A stretch of DNA of 64,000 bases. Source: Anastatus disparis (taxonomy: Eukaryota > Arthropoda > Insecta > Hymenoptera > Eupelmidae). Shown here piece after piece: positions 1 to 11,659 of this stretch (the stretch's first letter is position 1; each line of letters opens with the position of its first letter). Location of the stretch: contig JAFFSR010000010.1 of the NCBI GenBank assembly GCA_017163975.1, forward strand, positions 3,222,001 to 3,286,000, written 5' to 3'. The notes beneath the pieces were generated by a model. The model saw only the letters and a list, made by a program, of their open reading frames with translations. It searched no databases and was not told where the DNA came from. The position numbers and the translations under genes are program-made.

Positions 1-891
1 GCGTACTGGGAAGAATTAGGATGATTGCTCCCGTTAGGTCGTGTTTGAGTGATAATCCGAAACAATACATTCAGTATATCTGTATATTCCTGTTTATAGT
101 ATTGAATTATATATATTTAGATATACTGTAGAAGAATATATGCATAGTTGTATGGATTATGATACGAGTTTCACCTGGCGGGACATTTTTTTTTTATTAG
201 TATGATGGGTTTTTAAGGTCTCTGGGAGCGCCTTAACGTGAAAATTGGAAAATTCCGAGTTAATCTCGATATATTACAGCCCAGAGTGTCTCAAAAAATA
301 AAATTTCACTCAAAAATATTGCAAACGGAAGTGTAAGATACGAGGGCTAAGCCATGTATAGGCAAAAATACGCAAAAAAACCGTTTTTTTCCTTTTTGAC
401 GTTGTTCCACCACTTTTCAAGATCTGAAAAAATTTTTACATACTTTTGGTGCATAAATAAATATTATATATTTTTTCCAAAGTGTCGTCTATCTTAGTTT
501 TCGAAATATCTCAAGAAAAAATTTTCAAACGTCTTTAGAAATTTGAATTTTGCACCTACAAAAAAATCATCAGAGACTAATTTATAGGACTTCAAAAAAC
601 CTAAATTCAAAAATAAAAAAGAGTATTCTAGCTTAAAAATTGACGGAGATAGAGCTAAGAGACTCAAAAAATGAAAAATTGCGTTTTTGAGGTTAGGTTT
701 AGGTTTAGAAGGCTGAAAATTTGTATAGAGGTATATTTTTTTATATAGAATATAATGGCTGTATCAGTTTTTCTCTCTGCTTCTGGGGCCAATTCACCTA
801 TCTTACCCGGCTAGACCCTTTGTCGTATGCTCCCTTTTTTTCTTTATTATTACAACTATATGCTTAAGTAATCTTTTGCAGAAGAATATTT
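1..891. other. AT-rich non-coding stretch
   Basis: No open frame of note on either strand and no clear repeat. Poly-A and poly-T runs are common. It lies downstream (minus strand) of two small open frames and could hold the lost 3' end of the gypsy element, but I cannot identify an LTR in it. Confidence 0.5.
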
Positions 892-1350
892 TTAGAACAC
901 CTCTACATTCAAGGGCGGAGTTCCTCCGCAACGCCAACACAGAGTTTGATACTTTAAACCGTATTGATGATGTGGGCACCCACATTCCATTGCATTGAAA
1001 AAAACTTCTTGGCCCTGATTGTCAAAAAGGTAATATGCGCATGGAATACATCGACGCCATACCGGTAACGGGTCCTTGCATATCCGACACTGTTCGTACC
1101 AGAAATCATCGCTAAATCCATACCTTCCATACTCCAGGTGCAAATATTGTATATGGGTGACTCCATGATCCTGCCTCATCATTAATATTAATTCTAGGAG
1201 TTCCTTAGATTCACCATCTTCTACCTCGTCGTAATAGTCTGCAGCGCTTTCATGAACCATCATTTGTTGTCGAGCCCTTGTTTGTGCGTAGATCCTCGTT
1301 GTTTTTGGTTTAATTATTGACAATTCATTTTGCAGTTCCCTGGCAAGCAA
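892..1350 (-). CDS. Unknown 152-aa cysteine-rich protein
   Basis: Open frame of 152 codons on the minus strand, 52 bp after the end of the neighbouring 119-aa frame. I do not recognise the family. The N-terminal half is acidic with alpha-helical character. The C-terminal half has paired cysteines: CRIC near residue 93, CIPC near 105, CGC near 127, then CWRC near 143, which looks like one or two zinc-binding knuckles. It has no stop or frameshift, unlike the adjacent gypsy pol. It could be an accessory ORF of that element (same strand, downstream of integrase) or an independent captured gene. The function is unknown. Confidence 0.45.
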   Translation of the reverse strand: MLARELQNELSIIKPKTTRIYAQTRARQQMMVHESAADYYDEVEDGESKELLELILMMRQDHGVTHIQYLHLEYGRYGFSDDFWYEQCRICKDPLPVWRRCIPCAYYLFDNQGQEVFFNAMECGCPHHQYGLKYQTLCWRCGGTPPLNVEVF

Positions 1351-1402
1351 GGCAATAAGACAAGCCTGAATTCAACACTGTTATAATACAAAATGTATGT
1401 AA

Positions 1403-1762
1403 TTATCTCCGTTGATGTTCGTGGTGGTTCATGATACCCAGGCTAGGGTGTCCTCGAAGTATTTGTTCACGAAATCTCATTCCATCCAACATGATTTGAC
1501 GGACTGGATCCTCCTGTAAATACTCTTCTCGTTCTTTCCTTTTCATATATTTCCTCTGTTTGGCCGTGAAGGAGGGGGCTGGCAACTTAGGATAGTATTC
1601 CTCCAAGGCTCGCTGAATTTGCCATGCTACTTTATCGGTTGAGCTTGCCTGCAGCTCATCATTCCTAAGTTGCTGCTGTTTTTTCCTCTTATTCTCGGCA
1701 GCTATACCTTTCTCTCTATAAAACTCTTGCATTGCCCCTAGTATCTGTACTAGCGCATTCAT
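1403..1762 (-). CDS. Unknown 119-aa basic, helical protein
   Basis: Intact open frame on the minus strand, directly upstream of the 152-aa cysteine-rich frame. The protein is highly charged (Lys/Arg/Glu/Gln-rich) and probably helical or coiled-coil from residue 10 to 50. It has a short basic cluster (KQRKYMKRKERE) near residues 68-79 that could bind nucleic acid. No family is recognised. It lies about 440 bp downstream of the gypsy integrase C-terminus on the same strand, so it may be an extra ORF of that retroelement. Chance ORF is less likely, because two intact frames sit in tandem. Confidence 0.4.
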   Translation of the reverse strand: MNALVQILGAMQEFYREKGIAAENKRKKQQQLRNDELQASSTDKVAWQIQRALEEYYPKLPAPSFTAKQRKYMKRKEREEYLQEDPVRQIMLDGMRFREQILRGHPSLGIMNHHEHQRR

Positions 1763-2200
1763 TTCTTCTGAAAGGCTGTTGATTAAAAATTCGTTTTATT
1801 CGTTGTTTGTTTGATCAAATAAAAAAGTTTTCTCTCCCCCTTTTTTTTATTTCAAAAAAAAATTTTTTGTTCCTCTCATTTTCTCTTTTCTCCTTCGCTT
1901 TTTATTTATTTATTTTTTTCTCATTCCTTACCCCTCCCTTTTTTTATATTTTTATATATATATATATATATTTGCTTATCCTTACCCTAACCTTGTAGCG
2001 TTATTTATTTCTATCCCCTTTTTATTTTTATATGTATAATTTTTTCAAGCACTAACTGTATATGTGTATATTTATTTATGCGACTGTCATACTTAAACGT
2101 TAGAGACTCCTTTCTACCTTACTCTAATTCAATTTATTTTCCCATTAATTTTCTTATGTTGAAACATATTATTTTAATCCTTATCTTCTCTCTCTTTTTT
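1763..2200. other. T-rich low-complexity stretch with short (TA)n
   Basis: A pyrimidine-rich plus strand (long T and CT runs) with a TA microsatellite near 1955-1972. On the minus strand this is purine-rich and lies just after the end of gypsy pol, where a polypurine tract would be expected, but I cannot fix one. The hydrophobic plus-strand frames here are artefacts of T-rich codons. Confidence 0.5.
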
Positions 2201-3633
2201 TTACTGTGGTTCCAAAGAGGATTTTCTTACCCGGTTAGCATGAAATACCTTAGTTTTATAATTATTTATTCTTATTTTAAGATTACATTTATTATTAAAA
2301 ACATCTGTGACCAGATATGGTCCTTCGTATTGGTTAACTAGTTTATATTGTTTGCCCCCTTTTAATAGCCACACGCTATCTCCTATTCGGAATTCTAGCG
2401 CGTTAATTTTTCTGTCATAATAATCTTTGGATGTGTATTTAGCCTCTACTGATTTTTCTCGCGCAATTTTCTGTATCTCGTTTAAGTGAGTACTGAGATC
2501 AGTTACAAAATCATTATAAGTAAGTAATTGATCCTCGAGTTCTAAGAGCTCATTTGAAGGTAAACGCATCATTTTCCCAAAAACTCACTCAAATGGAGTA
2601 AATTAATGGGCCTCATGTGGATCAGTATTGTAGCAAAAGGTGGCTAATTCAAGGTATTCGTCCCAACCCATTGTTTGGTCAATCATTACCTTTATATACT
2701 CACTTAGAGAATGATGACTGCGCTCTAAACTTCCGTTACTCGCGGGTTGATACGCTGTTGTCTTTACTTGTTTAATCTTAAATTTTTTGCAATTCGTTTC
2801 ATTAACCCGCTCATAAAATTTAAACCTTGATCCGTAAGAATTATTAACGGCGCGCCAAAAATACAGATAAATCCCTTTATAAGAGCGTAGGCTACTGATT
2901 CTGCGGTCGCAATCTTAAGAGGAATGGCCATGCAAAACTTAATAAAATTGCATTGTGAAGTTAACACATTATTATGACCATTTCTTGAAACTGGAAAAGG
3001 TCCCAAAATATCTAAGCTAATTTTTGCCATTGCTGTATGGGGGGTGTCCGTAATAGTCATTGGTTGCTTAGTTTTTACACGTACAAGCTTTTTGAGTTGA
3101 CAAGTTACGCATTCACGTATGAAATTTTGTGCATCCTCTTTGATATTCTCCCAATAATATCTTTGTCTTATTCTTTTTATTGTTTTGGTGACACCTTTGT
3201 GCCTTACTACCGTAGAGGCATGAAGTTCTTCTAATATTTTATATCGGTGTTTTTCTTCGACGTATTTGATACTTCCTAAGCAAATAATAATTTTTACCTG
3301 TGTTCCCCTCAACACTTTTCTTAAATTTTTCACTATTTCCTCCCATGGAACATTTTCAATTCGTTCGCTCCGTGCCATGCTTATAGAGCGTATCTTTTCT
3401 TTACTTAAAATTTCCTTTAACACACAAAAACATGATAATAAATTCGCTATCATTCCCAAAGTGCTTACTGAGGTGTTTCCTCGTAGTATCATTGCAAATT
3501 GCAATATTTTCCCTTTAGCGATAATTTTGACTTCCCCTGGGCTTGATCCGTTAAAACGAGGCAACTCCTTTCTTTCATCTAGGTGTTGCGCTCCCATGTC
3601 ATAAGGTATTCCGTTGGTAATCATAAAATACAT
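2201..3633 (-). pseudogene. Ty3/gypsy integrase, broken
   Basis: The zinc-binding HHCC region (H...H, then CVTCQ) is followed by the catalytic core: SLDILGPFP carries the first Asp, LTDQGLNF the second, and NGSLERSHH (about 2710) the Glu. The C-terminal SH3-like part reads FRIGDSVWLLKGG and ends near 2201. A frameshift near 2764 and stops near 2578-2606 (TAA and TGA just before the ATG at 2572) disrupt it. All three catalytic residues are still readable across frames. The 5' end abuts the TTAA of an inserted 575-bp element. The protein would insert retroelement cDNA into the genome, but this copy cannot be functional. Confidence 0.85.
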
Positions 3634-3636
3634 TAA

Positions 3637-4211
3637 CCCTTTCGTGCATATAAGGAACTGACAATCATAACGTTTCTGAAACTAGAAAATTTCGTGTCCG
3701 GCATCGAGCTAAATCCAACTCTGGAGTCAGATTTACGAAATTATAATAATTGGGCCCAATACCGAGGGAGCCCAATCTTAAAATTGAATATTTTGAAAAA
3801 CAAAAAATACCAACGTATTCTGCGTAAAATTTCAAGAAGAAATTTTTTGTATCATTTTTCTTATTAGACACACCAATTTAGAGTAAAAAATTATTGAACG
3901 TGTAGGATATTGGGTCTGCTTTTACTCAGGGGTCCGATATCCTAGAAATTCAATAATTTTTTACTCGAAATTGGTGTGTCTTATCAAAAAAATGACAAGA
4001 ATGATTTCTTCTTAAAATTTCGTGTAGAATACGATGGTATTTTTTATTTTTCAAAACTTTGCATTTTAAGAGTGGGCCCCCTCGGTATTGGGCCCAATTA
4101 TTATAATTTCGAAAATCTGACTCCAGATTTGGATTCAGCTCGATGCCGGACATCGAAATTTTCTAGTTTCAGAAACGTTATGATTGTCAGTTCCTTATAT
4201 GCACGAAAGGG
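3637..4211. mobile_element. 575-bp palindromic MITE, piggyBac-like (TTAA)
   Basis: It begins CCCTTTCGTGCATATAAGG and ends with its inverse (CGAAAGGG). The two arms pair along most of the length, with GGGCCCAAT and TCAGAAACG-type matches. It is flanked by TTAA at 3633-3636 and 4212-4215. A TTAA target with CCY...GGG ends is the hallmark of the piggyBac superfamily. There is no transposase inside. It sits within gypsy pol between RNase H and integrase. Confidence 0.85.
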
Positions 4212-4215
4212 TTAA

Positions 4216-4503
4216 ATTATCTTTACGCTTAAAAATCTTTTTCTTACATTCAACAAGGGTTTTACTATGCGTCTTTCTTTTTTCGGGTGAGTCCTTTTTT
4301 TGACTTTTATTATTTAATGTCTCGTTGATAAGATTTTCTGTCACTCTTTCTCTCTATTATCCTTCGTCTTGTATCGTATTTTCTAATGGATTGGGGTCCT
4401 CGTACATGTTTTCATTCTTCCTAATACTTTCCTTCGTTTCCATGTTCTGCTCCTTCTTGGTTTCTTCTTCTATTTGTAGCCGCTGTCTATTGGGCCTTTT
4501 AAA
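4216..4503. other. Gypsy linker region, no readable domain
   Basis: This lies between the inserted MITE and the RNase H frame. It would encode the RNase H-integrase linker on the minus strand but no clean frame remains. Confidence 0.5.
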
Positions 4504-5905
4504 TCACTTCTTGCGATGGTTTAGACGATTAATCTTGCCTGTACAGGCGCGTGTTATAATTAGCACCGACTTCTCTACCGGATTTCTTGATAAAACATCG
4601 GCATTTACATTCGTTTTTCCGCACTTATAGACAATATCGTAATCATAAGCGATTAATTTAATACGCCAACGGGTAATTCTTGAGGTAAAATCCATCGCAT
4701 TTTTAAACCATATCAACGGTTTATCGCCCGGGATCATCGTGAATTTTCTTCCTAGTAAATAGGGTCTAAATTGCGAAACCCTATACATTATTGCTAACGC
4801 TTCTCATGAATATGTATCATATTTTCTCTCTGTATCTAAGAGAACCCTGGAAACATATGCAATTGGTCTATCTTTTCCAATCTCTCCTTGTAAGAGGATG
4901 CCTCCTACAGCTACTCCACTCGCGTGGCATGTTATTAAGGATGCTTCTGAAAAATCTGCGATTTTCAATACAGGTTGACTACACAGTTTTTTCTTTAAAA
5001 TTTCGAATGCCTGCTGTTGCTCTTTCTCCCATATAAAAGCAGCGTCCTTCTTTAATAAATTACTTAAGGGTTTGGCTAAACCTGAAAAATCTTTAATAAA
5101 ACGTCTGTAATATCCTGCCAGTCCTAAAAATTCGTGAATATTTTTCGGCGTTTTCGGTATGGGAAAATACCTTACAGCATCGAGTTTTCGAGGGTCTGGT
5201 CTTACTCTTTCTTTACTAAGTAAGTGACCTAGATATATACCTTCTTTCTTTAAAAATTCGCATTAATTCGGTCGTAGTTCAAAGTTCGTTTCTTGAAATT
5301 TTTTGAAGAATTCCTCCATTGCATAGTTATGCTCTTCTTGTGATTAACCATATACGACTGCATCATCAAGGAATAAAAATATATTTCTTTTATTAGTTAT
5401 ACTCTTGTAATTTTTCGTTTTATTCATTATATATACGTTGTCGACTAAGCGTTGAAGTCATGGGTGAATTAGATGAGTCCATAGCCATTCTCTTAAATTG
5501 ATATAAGCCAAAACATGACGAAAATGCAATATTGTGTCTATCTTCTTTGGCAAGGGGTATTTGAAAATATCCTTGTGCTAAATCAAAAACAGAAAAATAT
5601 TCGGCTCTTCCTACCTGGTCAATAATATCAAGAATATTTGACAACGGATATTTATCCTTAATCGTCTTTTCATTTAACTGTCTATGATCTACCACTACAC
5701 GATATCGTTTATTGCCCTTGCTATCCGGTGACTTTTTCATTAAAAAGGCGGGTGATGCATAATTTGACCTTGATGGCTCTATGATATCAGAGTCTAAAAT
5801 TTCTTGAATTTGTCTTTCAAGTTCCTCTTTGAGGGCATGCGGGAAACGATAAGGTTTGATGCATGTTGGTATATCATTTATAGTGGGTACAGTGTTTGAC
5901 TAGCG
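4504..5905 (-). pseudogene. Ty3/gypsy reverse transcriptase-RNase H, broken
   Basis: Reading from 5905 leftward: EPSRSNYASPAFLMKK (fingers), RVVVDHRQLN, FSVFDLAQGYFQI with the first catalytic Asp, and FLDDAVVYG near 5345-5375, a variant of the YxDD catalytic box. A stop follows directly. The RNase H part at 4504-4788 shows the gypsy-type TRWRIKLIAYDYDIVY and NVNADVLSRNP. A frameshift lies near 5900 and further stops fall in 4790-5340. The enzyme would copy element RNA into DNA; this copy is dead. Confidence 0.85.
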
Positions 5906-5924
5906 TCGTTGTACCCAACGTTTC

Positions 5925-6480
5925 TCCTTTTAAATAAAAACAGTCTGCGTATGTTTCAATTAATTTTTCTATAGGCTCTTTTTCCTTTGCGGTTAGGTGT
6001 TGTATTCGTAGCTGTTATTTTAATTTTTCTAATCTTACAGCTTGTGAGTTCGGTATACTACTTACGTCAAATTTTTCCTCTTGGTACTTATCATAGCATA
6101 ATATGTTAAGACAAGGGTTATTTGTGAATCTTAAATAATTATATTTTAAATCATCGAAGTCACATTTGTAACTCATTTTCGTCGTATTCATTATCCTCTC
6201 TATCATGCTTGCTATAGTAATCGTCGGGTTTACAGTCTTTACGTAAAAATTTTTCAATCTCTCCGTTTATCGTTTTCAAGTTCAATTCTTCTTGCTGGCT
6301 CTCTTCTAGAATATCATATTCGGGGTTCATCTTGGATGTCTCGTATACAACAGTATCTTTCTCTGTGTGTAACTCTACTTCTTTTTTTATCTCATGTGAA
6401 TTATTTATTTTTATGTGTAACTCTAGATCTTTTTCTTTTTCTAAAATTTTCTTCTTGTCCTCCTCATAAACAAGATTTTT
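5925..6480 (-). pseudogene. Ty3/gypsy pol N-terminal linker
   Basis: On the minus strand this gives a charged region, then the 80-aa frame ending at 6015, then LTAKEKEPIEKLIETYAD upstream of the reverse transcriptase. The position and the phrase before RT are typical of gypsy pol between protease and RT. The protease active site is not recognised. The region is interrupted by at least one stop (near 6015). Confidence 0.55.
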
Positions 6481-6940
6481 CTCATGATAGAGACTGGTAG
6501 GGCTAAGCGGATATCAGATTTGGATTCAGTGACTCGAGTTACCTATTAGTATCTTCATTTCCTCACTAATCAACATTGATCAATGAGTAATTCGAGAAAT
6601 AACTATTATTTCCCGATATGACCTTTGATAATGATTGTAAATTTTTTTTCCTCAAATGTAATACTATATTCCTATGTAAAATTGAACGCTTAATTGATTT
6701 CTGATATAAAAAAATACATATAATCACATTAGAATGAATTAAAATCACTTTTTGAAAATGTTTTATGAAATCTCTAGGTTTGAGCCGCCATATTGCAGCC
6801 GCCATTTCGAATTTTTCAAATCGCCACATTGCAAAAGAAAGTAGAGTGTAAGACGAAAATTTTGAGCCGATACACGATTTTTTTGGTGATCTACAATTTT
6901 GGACAGAGCTATTATCCGTTTGACGTGGATTGACACACAC

Positions 6941-6983
<43 letters not shown>
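6481..6983. other. Non-coding, ending in (TA)n microsatellite
   Basis: No gene is seen. A TA dinucleotide array covers about 6943-6983 and directly abuts the left TIR of the next element, so it was probably its insertion target. Confidence 0.6.
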
Positions 6984-6985
<2 letters not shown>

Positions 6986-7620
6986 GGCATTCTCTGTCAA
7001 GCCGGCCACCCGCCCATCCAAACTCAATTTTTGAGATAAGGGATTCATTTTAGGCTTAAAATGTTCGGTTGGGTATCTACTTTTTAATGTCGCGTGGCGA
7101 TTTTGAATCACTCAACCCCTAACCCTATTATCCCCTCAAAACCACCCCTACCAACTCAAGCAGGCTAACTATAAGCAGGCTAACACTGAAAACAGCGACT
7201 TTAGTCGTTCATTTTTCTTGAGATAATTAAATCCCACACCACAAGCTAGCCAAGCCACCTAACTACCAAACTCCTAACCAACTTAACCCCTAAAAACCAC
7301 CCTACCAAACTACCAGCAGGCTAACCTACCTGACCCTGGGTAGAGCTAGTTTATTTACTCATTTTTATCTGAATAATTAAATCTCATCTCGCAACCGAGA
7401 CATATCACCTTACCGAGCACCCATCCTTATCTCTCCTTATCTCCTTATCGATCTTATTATAACCCCTAAAATCTAGCTCTAGCAAACCATAAACAGGCTA
7501 ACCTACCTGTCCCGGGTACAGGTGGTTTAGTTGCCTATTTTTCTTAACATAAATAAATCCAACACAGGAAGCGAGTAAAATCACCTAACTTTTGAACGAC
7601 CCTTCTTCACTACCTAATAA
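6984..7620 (+). repeat. Left TIR of the 5.3-kb transposon
   Basis: Imperfect inverted match to 11660-12304. It contains internal near-repeats of an AACCCCTAAAAACCACCC...AAGCAGGCTAACC unit about 150-170 bp apart, so the TIR itself is built from 3-4 tandem units. Confidence 0.7.
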
Positions 7621-8358
7621 AACAGTCTATCACATTGCTTTATCTCATGTACTATAAGTTGTAGAGCTTCTTACTTTAAAACTTAGATTTTTTACTTCTA
7701 TTTTATTTTTTTTTATTTGTCAAAAAACTTATAAATTGTCTTGCGAGAAAAACACCTTAATGTTTGAGTTGTATTAGTTTATCAGTTCTTCAGAAAAATA
7801 GAAAGTTTTATTTATTATTTCGCTATAAGAAATAACTTATACGTAATTTACTGCCGTTTATTTAATAAACGAATCTTCTCAAAAATCAACTCTATATTAT
7901 CACTTAATTAATTCATTATATCATATTTTATTTACTTTTTATTTACAATTATCGATTTGTATAAGTTTCATGTTCATAAAATCTTGACTTATTAATTAAT
8001 TTTATTTTCTACTGAATAATTATTAACTTTATTTTTTTTTCTCATATAAAATTTTATCTCGACTTATTTGTTTTCATTAATTTGATAAGCAATTGTTTTG
8101 GGAGTACTTATTCATTGATTTTAACAATAGAAATATACTGTGGTCACTTTACCGTAGTTATATAGTTATTGTTAGTTACTGAAAATTTACCTATTTAAAT
8201 CATTTAAAAATTAAAATTTTTTTTTCGATATTTTATCTACTTCTAGGTTTATCTGAGTTTTTATAATTCATTATTACTTAATCAAAAATATTTTTTATTT
8301 CCCATTTCAAATAAAAATTTTTCTAATTTGATTAAATCTTTTTATTTTAATTCCAAAT
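7621..8358. other. AT-rich 5' region of the transposon
   Basis: Very AT-rich with no open frame. Presumably it is the promoter/5' leader of the transposase gene that starts at 8359. Confidence 0.4.
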
Positions 8359-11346
8359 ATGAGTCGATCAGATAGATGTATGAATTTGTTTAAAAATAAA
8401 GGTGAGGTACACTACCCTCCAGCCACATTTGCCCACCCTACATGAAAATCGATAAAACTTTAAAGTTTTGTGGCTCAGTGAAAAATAGTCATAATTAAAA
8501 AATTCCGACTGGGTTTTAAAAAAGGTTTAAAAACCTTTAATTTAAGCCGAGTTGAGCAAAAAAAAATTTAAAAATGCATGCCTTATGCGTAAAAATCTAA
8601 CTAAAAAATATTCAATTTTTTTGCCCCTATTCAAATGCCTGCCATTTTTGCGGAAATTATCGAATCATAGAAAAATAAAATGGAGGTAAAAGCTAAAGGA
8701 GTCACCTTCAAAATGAGCTATAGAAAGCTCATTTATGATCGATTTTACGGTAGTTATGATCATTTTTTATAGAAAAAACGATTTTTTTAAATAGCTATTA
8801 TCTCAAAAAATACGCATGATATAAAAAAATTTTTAATAAAAAAGTTGTTTATTTTTGAGTCAAAAAAATAAATATTTAGATTTGACTAAAATCCAGAGGG
8901 AAAATTTTTTTTTTAAATTCATTAAAATATAAATATTGAATAAATGGATTTTTTTCAATGGGATCAAAAATGAATAAAATCTTTTTTTTACTGATTCTCA
9001 GTTTAACCTGAATATTTATTTTTTTGACTCAAAAATAAACAACTTTTTCATTAAAAATTTTTTTATATCATGCGTATTTTTTGAGATAATAGCTATTTGA
9101 AAAAATCGTTTTTTTTATAATAAATGATCATAACTACCGTAAAATCGATAATAAATGAGCTTTCTATAGCTCATTTTGAAGGTGACTCCTTTAGCTTTTA
9201 CCTCCATTTTATTTTTCTATGATTCGATAATTTCCGCAAAAATGGCAGGCATTTGAATAGGGGCAAAAAAAATTGAATATTTTTTAGTTAGATTTTTACG
9301 CATAAGGCATGCATTTTTAAATTTTTTTTTGCTCAACTCGGCTTAAATTAAAGGTTATTAAACCTTTTTTAAAACCCAGTCGGAATTTTTTAATTATGAC
9401 TATTTTTCACTGAGCCACAAAACTTTAAAGTTTTATCGATTTTCATGTAGGGTGGGCAAATGTGGCTGGAGGGTAGTGTAGGTCATGAAGGAAAAACCTT
9501 ATTCAAAGTACCTAAGAGCATATTAAATGCATTCCCTGACATATCTCATAATTTAAAAATTTGTTCGAATTGTTACAAAAAATTTCAAAAAAATTCAGAC
9601 TGATCTGATAATGGAAGTTGATTTTTTTAAAAGCTCAATAGAAATAGACGATCAAGATTCACACAAGCCCCATGAAGGTAAAAGTAAAATTTTATTATTG
9701 AGAGAAGTACAATTAGAAGAAATGTTGACAGGACTTGAAGAAAAATTCGGAAACTTAGATATTAACGATCCCTTACGATTGCGAATTCTCACCATTGCTC
9801 CAGAATCTTGGAGCTGTAGAAAAATAGCTGCTGAATTCAAAGTAAGCCGACATCTGGCTGGTAAAGCTAAAAAATTAAAATCTGAAAAAGGTGTGTTAGC
9901 TGATACTACTACTAAAGAAGGGGAAAAGTTACCTCAGGAGACAGTTGATAAAGTTATTGAATTTTATACGAATGATATGGAGCAAAATAATGTCGGGAAC
10001 TAAAGGTGTTGTTTCGTTTATTATTTTTCAATTTAAAGATCTATATGCATAGTTTGAAGAGACTTATCCGAATCATAAAGTAGGCTTTAGTACACTTGCC
10101 AAGCTAAGACCCAAGAACTGCATACTTCCTGGAGGTCCTGGTACACATTCAGTAAGTGTCTGTACGATCCATCAAAATGTTAAGTTCATGTTGAATGTTA
10201 TAGATATTAAAAGCTTAGCAAAACATACAGATAAACCTCTTTCTGACTATAAAGACTGCATAAAAGAAATGGTATGTGTAGATCCCTCCCCTCAGTGTTA
10301 TCTTGGCGACTGTTAAAAATGTCCTGGAACATCTGTCATTTTAAATAATTTAAAGCAAATATAATTTGATTCAAATATTTAACTCATTAAATTTTCTATA
10401 TGGACTAGTACTGATCGATCAACACTTCTTACCCAAGAATTAACAGTTGAAGATTATCTATACGAATTAGATGCGAAATTAAAAATTCTTAAACCTCATT
10501 CGTTCATTGCAAAACAACAATCACTTATTATTACTGAAACCGAAGAAAAGCTTGCTGAAAATGAAGCACTTGTAATGTTTGATTTTTCTGAAAATTATAA
10601 TTATCATTGTCAAGGAGCTTCGCCAGCCTTTCATTTTAATAATGATCAGTGCACAGTGTTTCCAGTAATCTGTTATTATAAAGAAAAAGATACTTTAATG
10701 CATAAGAGTTTTGTTTTTTTAAGTGATAGTTTAAAACATGATACTGCAGCCATCTACAGCGTGCAGACTAAATTGATATCAGAGCTTAGAAAACTTATTC
10801 CAGATTTGAAAAAAGTAATATACATGACTGATAGAGCTAAGCAACATTTTAAGAACAAATTTCTGATTTCAAATTTAATAAATCATAAACAAGATTTTGG
10901 TGTTGAAGCTGATAGGCACTACTGTGTATCAGCTCATGGCGAAAGTTTCTATGATGGGATAGGAGCTACGTTTAAGGGAGAAACTTATAGAGCAAGCCTA
11001 ACTGCTAAGCCTCAAGATGCTATATTGAGTTTTGAAGCACTATGAAAATGGACAAGAAATCAATCGAAACAAATAGATGCGCTACATTTTAACAACAGTA
11101 TCATGAAAAAATAAGGAGAAAACTCAATAAAAGGTTTGAAAATGCTCAACCGTGCCAGAAATTAGTAAGAATCATGGATTTGTAATTACGTCCAGTAGAA
11201 CTGTTATTATCAAAAGGTACTCAAAAGCTGCAACTGACATAGAATGGTCGTTAAAAAAAACAGCTACGATCGTATGTAAGTTTCAAAACAACGTTGAGAA
11301 AAAAAGGTACAATAAAAGATATGAAACCAACCCTTTTAAGAGCTAG
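8359..11346 (+). pseudogene. Transposase of an uncharacterised animal DNA transposon family
   Basis: The pieces read in order. An ATG at 8359 starts a Cys-containing N-terminus (CMNLF). After the inserted foldback it resumes at ~9484 with a KICSNCYKKF zinc-like pair. Then come 9611-10003 (130 aa, including an HTH-like ILTIAPESWSCRKIAAEF), ~10000-10560 (KLRPKNCILPGGPGTHS, VCTIHQN, STDRSTL), 10575-11045 (FDFSENYNYHCQ, FHFNNDQCTVFP, MTDRAKQHFKNK) and a C-terminal tail to 11346. The FxENY...H..N.Q block recurs in unannotated transposases of insects and cnidarians that I remember. Stops and frameshifts (e.g. near 9600, 10000, 10314, 11043) kill it. Confidence 0.7.
8409..9479. mobile_element. 1071-bp foldback element with AGGT duplication
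   Basis: It starts ACACTACCCTCCAGCCAC and ends GTGGCTGGAGGGTAGTGT. The arms match almost perfectly for about 500 bp around a centre near 8944. It is flanked by AGGT at 8405-8408 and 9480-9483. It interrupts the N-terminal coding part of the transposase. There is no coding capacity of its own. I cannot assign it to a superfamily from a 4-bp duplication alone. Confidence 0.85.
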
Positions 11347-11659
11347 ATGATGTGTAAATCCAATCGTGCGACCTCCTCGTGGGATACATTGATTAATTCT
11401 AATGCCGACGGTACATAAAAAACTTAAAAAAGGTAAAAAAACTTTCCAAGTTATCTATCAAAAGTAAAGCGCACAAAAAACTAACAGTCTAACAATCAAA
11501 AGAGTAAATTCTTTATCTATTTTATACGAAAGTCTATATTTTAAAATATTTGGTCACAGCATTCAACTCACTATTTAAAAGTTTATCAACGAGACACTAG
11601 TTGAAAATGTCTTTGCGATTTTAAATACAAATATTTCAAAGAAAAAAGCGAATAATCTC

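Larger units (their letters stand above)
2201..6480 (-). mobile_element. Degenerate Ty3/gypsy retrotransposon (pol region)
   Basis: On the minus strand the order is protease-linker region, reverse transcriptase, RNase H, integrase, which is the Ty3/gypsy order (BEL and copia differ). Several stops and frameshifts break it, and a 575-bp inverted-repeat element sits between RNase H and integrase. Neither gag nor paired LTRs could be found. The inner part of the element is therefore preserved and its ends are lost or unrecognisable. Confidence 0.85.

Noticed and set aside
1807..1998. Hydrophobic frames in T-rich DNA
   Set aside because: They come from poly-T and TA repeats read as Phe/Ile/Tyr codons; no start context or conservation signal.
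7100..7500. Telomere-like CCTAACC repeats
   Set aside because: The AACCCCTAA phrases are irregular, part of the transposon TIR units, and occur inverted at the other end.
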